Both the position numbers and the translations under genes were made by a program. From contig DAOVXH010000054.1 in the NCBI GenBank assembly GCA_030636255.1, forward strand, positions 1 to 9,611: a DNA stretch of 9,611 bases, in the 5' to 3' direction. Below the pieces are notes generated by a model that worked only from the letters and a program-made list of their open reading frames with translations, did no database searches and had not been told where the DNA came from. Position 1 is the first letter of the stretch; each line of letters opens with the position of its first letter. The DNA is from Methanomassiliicoccales archaeon. GTDB lineage: Archaea > Thermoplasmatota > Thermoplasmata > SG8-5. Shown here one piece after another: positions 7,404-9,611 of the stretch.

Positions 7404-7425
7404 CGAGCACGACACCTCGTGCGAG
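7404..7425 (+). repeat. Related repeat unit, shorter form
   Basis: CGAGC (7404-7408) runs directly into the hairpin GCACGA-CACC-TCGTGC (7407-7422) and ends GCGAG (7421-7425), so the base of the stem carries tandem G-A and A-G mismatches. The hairpin tip CGACACCTCG closely matches CGACACTTCG of the stem-loop at 7247-7264. It lacks the AGA bulge of the longer units. Confidence 0.35.
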
Positions 7426-7466
7426 TTAAGTTGACTCTATAATATTTTTTTAAACCATGATAAAAC

Positions 7467-7515
7467 CTTTTATACAAAATCGGTTTTATGACGCGTTATC
7501 TGGCTGGTTTTATTG
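7467..7515 (+). promoter_or_regulatory. Possible promoter of tRNA-Tyr
   Basis: CTTTTATAC (7467-7475) is the best TATA-like box but would leave a leader of about 40 bases before the tRNA. TTTTATTG (7508-7515) is a poorer match but at a more usual distance from position 1 of the tRNA (about 25 bases). Either or both may be used. Confidence 0.35.
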
Positions 7516-7578
7516 GTCAGTATTACACGCAACCTTGTTCCCCTCTTAGCTTAGCCTGGCTCGAGCGGCTGACTGTAG

Positions 7579-7612
7579 TAGATTCACTGGCTATGGCCAG
7601 TTATCAGCCGAT
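7579..7612 (+). other. tRNA-Tyr intron (34 bases) with bulge-helix-bulge
   Basis: The intron follows position 37, the commonest archaeal site. By hand folding, the central four-pair helix is 7573-7576 with 7607-7610 (C-G, a U-C mismatch, G-C, U-G). It is flanked by two three-base bulges, 7577-7579 (AG/U) and 7611-7613 (AU/A), and the cut between the second and third bases of each gives exactly the 37/38 junction. The intron's own helix is GAT/ATC (7581-7583, 7603-7605) and ACTGGC/GCCAGT (7586-7591, 7596-7601) with a TATG loop. It is expected to be removed by the archaeal tRNA splicing endonuclease. Confidence 0.85.
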
Positions 7613-7621
7613 ATCAGCAGA
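7602..7621 (+). repeat. Ten-base tandem repeat across the 3' splice site of tRNA-Tyr
   Basis: TATCAGCCGA (7602-7611) is followed directly by TATCAGCAGA (7612-7621), with nine of ten bases the same. The second copy supplies the 3' half of the anticodon stem and the first lies in the intron, so the pre-tRNA has two possible partners for the 5' half: GGCTGA (7567-7572) pairs six bases with TCAGCC of the intron copy and five with the exon copy. Confidence 0.8.
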
Positions 7622-7650
7622 TCCCGCGTTCAAATCCCGGAGAGGGGACC

Positions 7651-7674
7651 AATTTTTTTATTTACAAAAAAATT
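7651..7674 (+). terminator. T-tract and AT hairpin after tRNA-Tyr
   Basis: AATTTTTTT (7651-7659) and AAAAAAATT (7666-7674) form a perfect 9-bp inverted repeat directly after the encoded CCA. The run of seven T's is the likely terminator of the tRNA transcript. Confidence 0.6.
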
Positions 7675-7690
7675 GCACAGCGAAAGGATT

Positions 7691-7752
7691 TGAACTTTAG
7701 TTCACGAAAAATTTACAATTTTCGAGCAGACGGAACCTTTGGTTCCGGCGTG
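7691..7752 (+). repeat. Second chain of stem-loops, with the repeat unit downstream of tRNA-Tyr
   Basis: Three near-contiguous hairpins: TGAAC-TTTA-GTTCA (7691-7704), CGAAAA/TTTTCG (7705-7724) and CGGAACC-TTT-GGTTCCG (7731-7747). The last is framed by CGAGC (7723-7727), AGA (7728-7730) and GCGTG (7748-7752), the same frame as at 7315-7348. In both places a 6-bp hairpin ending in CG is followed by AGCAGA and then the second hairpin. No protein gene is visible between 7652 and 7823. Confidence 0.5.
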
Positions 7753-7757
7753 AATCT

Positions 7758-7768
7758 GGAGAGGGGAC
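7758..7768 (+). repeat. Direct copy of the tRNA-Tyr 3' end
   Basis: GGAGAGGGGAC is identical to 7639-7649, which is the end of the T stem, the acceptor strand, A73 and the first C of CCA. The bases before it (GAATCT) also resemble the tRNA (AAATCCC). Short copies of a tRNA 3' end near the gene are typical of integration sites, though 11 bases is short. Confidence 0.5.
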
Positions 7769-7777
7769 AAACCTGAC

Positions 7778-7800
7778 ACAAGTTATTTATGGTAACTTGT
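7778..7800 (+). promoter_or_regulatory. Palindrome overlapping the TATA region of the SPFH gene
   Basis: Perfect 8-bp inverted repeat ACAAGTTA (7778-7785) and TAACTTGT (7793-7800) around TTTATGG. The TATA-like AGTTATTTATGG (7781-7792) lies inside it and would start transcription near 7810, shortly before the Shine-Dalgarno. A protein bound to the palindrome would compete with TBP, so it is a candidate operator; alternatively it is another hairpin of the chain upstream. Confidence 0.45.
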
Positions 7801-7823
7801 TGATTTGTGAATGGGTGAAGTTT

Positions 7824-8372
7824 ATGATAATTTATGTTACCTTGATCGTAGTGGGTACAATAATTGCATTATTAATCTATGCCAGTAGGTATAAAAAAGT
7901 ACCACCAAACAAAGCAATGGTCGTTTATGGCCGTAGGACTGCAGATGGGCTTGGCTATATGGTCATAACCGGTGGTGGAACCTTTGTAGTTCCTATCATT
8001 GAAAAATATGAATTCATGGATATGGGACCTTACTCAATAGATTTGGAATTAAATAATCTGCCAACCAAGATAATGGGAACCAAAGTCCGTGTAAAGGGGT
8101 CATCCACGATAGTTATCTCACATGATAAAAAAAAGCTCTATGCTGCTGCAGAACATTTTCTGAAGAAGACGCCGCAGGAAATTACAGAAATAGCCAGCAA
8201 GGTAATCGAGGGCCAGATTTATTACGCGTGCAAAACCATGAGTTATGAGGAAATAGACCATGACCCAGCAGTTGTAGCGAATCAGGTATTTGAATCCTCA
8301 AATCAAATATTCATTGACATGGGGTTAGAAATTCGGTCTTTGCAGATTATTGACGTCAAGAAAAAGGGATGA
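7824..8372 (+). CDS. Short SPFH/band-7 (flotillin-like) membrane protein
   Basis: A 182-residue protein. An N-terminal membrane segment (about residues 2-19, MIIYVTLIVVGTIIALLIYA) is followed by a flotillin-type SPFH domain: KVPPNKAMVVYGRR, then GGGTFVVPIIEKYEFMD, the beta strands to VKGSSTIVIS, AAEHFLKKTPQEITEIASKVIEGQ and MGLEIRSLQIIDV. Flotillins continue after this point with a long coiled coil and are usually 400-500 residues; this one stops directly after the SPFH domain, so oligomerisation through the coiled coil is not possible. The start at 7824 is chosen because GGTGA (7814-7818) precedes it by five bases; an in-frame TTG at 7797 would add nine residues without a ribosome site. Membrane scaffold function is inferred from the family. 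It stands alone, convergent with the next gene. Confidence 0.85.
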   Translation: MIIYVTLIVVGTIIALLIYASRYKKVPPNKAMVVYGRRTADGLGYMVITGGGTFVVPIIEKYEFMDMGPYSIDLELNNLPTKIMGTKVRVKGSSTIVISHDKKKLYAAAEHFLKKTPQEITEIASKVIEGQIYYACKTMSYEEIDHDPAVVANQVFESSNQIFIDMGLEIRSLQIIDVKKKG

Positions 8373-8392
8373 ATCCTGGAGACGGGGCCATC
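8370..8392 (+). repeat. Third sequence resembling the tRNA-Tyr 3' end
   Basis: TGAATCCTGGAGACGGGGCC begins at the SPFH stop codon. Compared with TGAATCTGGAGAGGGGAC at 7751-7768 it differs by two single-base insertions and one substitution near the end. Together the two copies bracket the SPFH gene. The similarity is short and could be chance. Confidence 0.25.
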
Positions 8393-8414
8393 ACTCAAAA
8401 TACTCAATGGGATT

Positions 8415-8433
8415 CAATTTTTTTTAAAAATTG
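8415..8433 (+). terminator. T-tract terminator of the SPFH gene
   Basis: CAATTTTT and AAAAATTG form an AT hairpin around TTT, giving a run of eight T's at 8418-8425, 43 bases after the stop codon. The same block read on the minus strand gives the T-rich tail behind the hairpin at 8438-8471, so it probably serves both convergent genes. Confidence 0.5.
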
Positions 8434-8437
8434 TAAA

Positions 8438-8471
8438 ACTGGAGGCTCACATATAATAAGGCGCCTCCAGT
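8438..8471 (-). terminator. Hairpin terminator spanning the end of the FAD oxidoreductase gene
   Basis: Perfect 9-bp inverted repeat ACTGGAGGC (8438-8446) and GCCTCCAGT (8463-8471) with a 16-base loop. The coding end and stop codon (8447-8449) lie in the loop, and on the minus strand the hairpin is followed by TTTTACAATTTTTA. This is a classical hairpin plus T-rich end. Confidence 0.65.
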
Positions 8472-9611
8472 GGCACCATATTCCCCAAATTCATCCGCAG
8501 CTCCGGATCTAAAGCCTTCTTAACCCTGGCAATTTCCTGCAATCCAGCTTCTCCGTACATCAATTCAAGATATGGCATATTTTTTTCGCCAACAGGGATA
8601 GATTTCTTGCCAACACCATGCTCCCCGGATATAGTACCGCCAAGGGATATTGCTTGCCTGGCCAGTTCTAAATAAAGCTTCTTTGCCACAGTTCTTTCAG
8701 CATCACTTGCAGTAATAAAATTAAAATGCACGTGGCAGTCGCCGATATGCCCAAATATCGTGTAATGCATTCCTTCCCTGGGGAACTGGCTGAAAAATTT
8801 TTCGCCTGCGGCACGGTAGTTTTCCATCATTTCTGGAAATTTATCCACAGGCACAACAAAATCTGTTCCAAGTTTGTAGCTCTTATGCTGTTTCAGATAG
8901 GCATTAATTCCGTCTGGAAGCGCGTGCCGGAACTCCTTCAAATCTCGCTGATTGGCAAAGGTATGGGCGCACCAGTCTTCCAGTGCATTGTGCTTGGCCA
9001 TTATTTTTGATATTTTGTCTAGGTTATCGCTCTTGGTTGCTGCGAACACAGCAGTCTGAAATTCATCTTTTAGTTCAGGATGTTCATTCCTTAGAAATTT
9101 CAGAGATTTAGAATCCATATATTCTATTGCCAATATTCCCTTTCCCCGCATTGGTCGAAGTTCGTCTGCATATGCCATTGCATCCTTTTCCGAGGCAAAA
9201 AATGCAATGTCCGAGACTGGAGCACCCTTCATTCTGTGAACTCGAATAGTTATCTCAGTAAATATTCCCAAAATGCCTTCATTGCCAATAAATAAATCAA
9301 TTAGATCCATGCCTGTTTTTGAAAAAAGACCAGCAGCATTTTTTATGTCTGGCATATTGTAATCTGGAATTTTTATGGAATATGATTTGCCGTTTTCTGA
9401 CTTGAAGTTTAATATACCATCTTGGGCAAATGTCTGGCCTCTTTTTATGTCAAGAATTTCACCGTCTGCCAGCATGATTCGTATTGCCTGAACCCAGTTT
9501 CTTGTAGGGCCGAAACTGAAGCACCTTGCTCCAGATGCATTGGTTGCAACTGTTCCTCCCAGTGATGCCGAGGTCTCTGTTGGGTCTGGTGGATATATCC
9601 AGCCAGGCGGA
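8447..9611 (-). CDS. FAD-dependent 2-hydroxyacid dehydrogenase, GlcD/Dld family (5' partial)
   Basis: The minus-strand frame is open to the window edge, so the ATG at 9475 is internal; 387 residues are visible and about 70-100 N-terminal ones are missing. The FAD-binding (FAD_binding_4) part shows SASLGGTVATNASGARCFSF, GPTRNWVQAIRI and LADGEIL, then DLFIGNEGILGIFTEITIRV (about in-window residues 104-124). The C-terminal FAD-oxidase domain shows GHIGDCHVHFNF (about 287-298), LGGTISGEHGVGKKS (323-337) and the typical end ALDPELRMNLGNMVPL. The family oxidises D-lactate, glycolate or similar acids and passes electrons to quinone, cytochrome or an Fe-S partner. The substrate cannot be told from these motifs; D-lactate is the commonest archaeal assignment. 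The gene converges on the SPFH gene. Confidence 0.93.
   Translation of the reverse strand, partial: PPGWIYPPDPTETSASLGGTVATNASGARCFSFGPTRNWVQAIRIMLADGEILDIKRGQTFAQDGILNFKSENGKSYSIKIPDYNMPDIKNAAGLFSKTGMDLIDLFIGNEGILGIFTEITIRVHRMKGAPVSDIAFFASEKDAMAYADELRPMRGKGILAIEYMDSKSLKFLRNEHPELKDEFQTAVFAATKSDNLDKISKIMAKHNALEDWCAHTFANQRDLKEFRHALPDGINAYLKQHKSYKLGTDFVVPVDKFPEMMENYRAAGEKFFSQFPREGMHYTIFGHIGDCHVHFNFITASDAERTVAKKLYLELARQAISLGGTISGEHGVGKKSIPVGEKNMPYLELMYGEAGLQEIARVKKALDPELRMNLGNMVPLEAPYYM

Larger units (their letters stand above)
7233..7451 (+). ncRNA. Candidate structured RNA: chain of seven stem-loops
   Basis: This stretch has no protein gene but is tiled by hairpins: 7247-7264 (7 bp), 7271-7289 (7 bp, GATGAAA/TTTCATC), 7294-7316 (6 bp, CGCAAA/TTTGCG), 7323-7343 (9 bp, one mismatch), 7353-7367 (5 bp), 7376-7397 (8 bp, TTGAATTA/TAATTCAA) and 7407-7422 (6 bp, GCACGA/TCGTGC). 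Linkers are only 4-9 bases. A weak stem (7423-7426 with 7434-7437) and seven T's (7445-7451) could end a transcript, and a TATA-like box at 7204-7213 could begin one near 7233. I do not recognise RNase P RNA, SRP RNA or a guide RNA in it. The strand and the transcript ends are inferred; it could instead be a set of palindromic repeats or protein-binding sites. Confidence 0.4.
7540..7651 (+). tRNA. tRNA-Tyr (anticodon GUA), intron-containing, CCA encoded
   Basis: Exon 1 is 7540-7578 and exon 2 is 7613-7648, with CCA at 7649-7651. The acceptor stem CCCCTCT (7540-7546) with AGAGGGG (7641-7647) is fully paired. The D stem is GCTT (7549-7552) with GAGC (7563-7566), the anticodon stem GCTGA (7568-7572) with TCAGC (7614-7618), and the anticodon GTA is at 7575-7577. 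The variable loop is five bases and the T loop is TTCAAAT (7629-7635). C1-G72, A73 and the short variable loop are archaeal tRNA-Tyr features. The T stem (7624-7628 with 7636-7640) has one C-C mismatch (7627/7637), and position 21 is C instead of the usual A. A T-tract (7653-7659) follows directly. Confidence 0.92.

Noticed and set aside
7488..7700. 70-codon open frame across the tRNA-Tyr region
   Set aside because: It overlaps the whole tRNA gene on the same strand and has no ribosome site or protein-like composition.
7676..7704. Second tRNA on the minus strand (GTTCAAATCC looks like a T loop)
   Set aside because: The T stem does not pair and no acceptor partner, D arm or anticodon arm can be found around it.
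7233..7770. CRISPR array
   Set aside because: The repeats are not of constant length or spacing and differ in sequence within the stems; there are no unique equal-length spacers and no cas genes.

Overview
This window looks archaeal. The clearest sign is a tRNA-Tyr(GUA) gene at 7540-7651. It has a short (class I) variable loop, a C1-G72 first pair, an A73 discriminator and an intron after position 37 that folds as a bulge-helix-bulge. Bacterial tRNA-Tyr has a long variable arm, G1-C72 and no such intron. The signals around genes agree: GGTGA-type Shine-Dalgarno sites, TATA-like boxes about 25 bases before starts (one gene looks leaderless) and T-tract gene ends. The intron-bearing tRNA and general style would fit a Thermoplasmata-like euryarchaeon, but that placement is only an inference.

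Layout. Positions 2-3338 (+) hold a tightly packed operon: the C-terminal part of a membrane-anchored protein, a MoxR-type AAA+ ATPase, a DUF58 protein and a six-helix membrane protein, with ATGA stop/start overlaps at two of the three junctions. This is the usual MoxR/DUF58 envelope-associated, chaperone-like module. Positions 3339-3481 are a convergent intergenic region with terminator hairpins for both sides. Positions 3482-5950 (-) encode a full-length bacterial-type polynucleotide phosphorylase (PNPase) with RNase PH, helical, RNase PH, KH and S1 domains and a charged, Arg/Gly/Asp-rich tail. Positions 6035-7183 (-) encode a class I PLP aminotransferase.

Positions 7184-7823 hold no protein gene but are dense in structure: a chain of seven stem-loops (7247-7422), the intron-containing tRNA-Tyr, and a second chain of stem-loops (7651-7752). 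The two chains share a motif (CGAGC-AGA-hairpin-GCGTG). An 11-base copy of the tRNA 3' end lies 108 bases beyond the gene. Positions 7824-8372 (+) encode a short SPFH/band-7 protein that looks like the front half of a flotillin. Positions 8447-9611 (-) encode the C-terminal part of a GlcD/Dld-type FAD-dependent 2-hydroxyacid dehydrogenase that runs off the window.

Most worth a second look are (1) a bacterial-type PNPase in an archaeal context, where RNA decay normally uses the Rrp41/Rrp42 exosome, and (2) the repeated structured elements around tRNA-Tyr, which could be a non-coding RNA family, a small mobile element or the footprint of an integration event. All folds were done by hand and no database search was possible.
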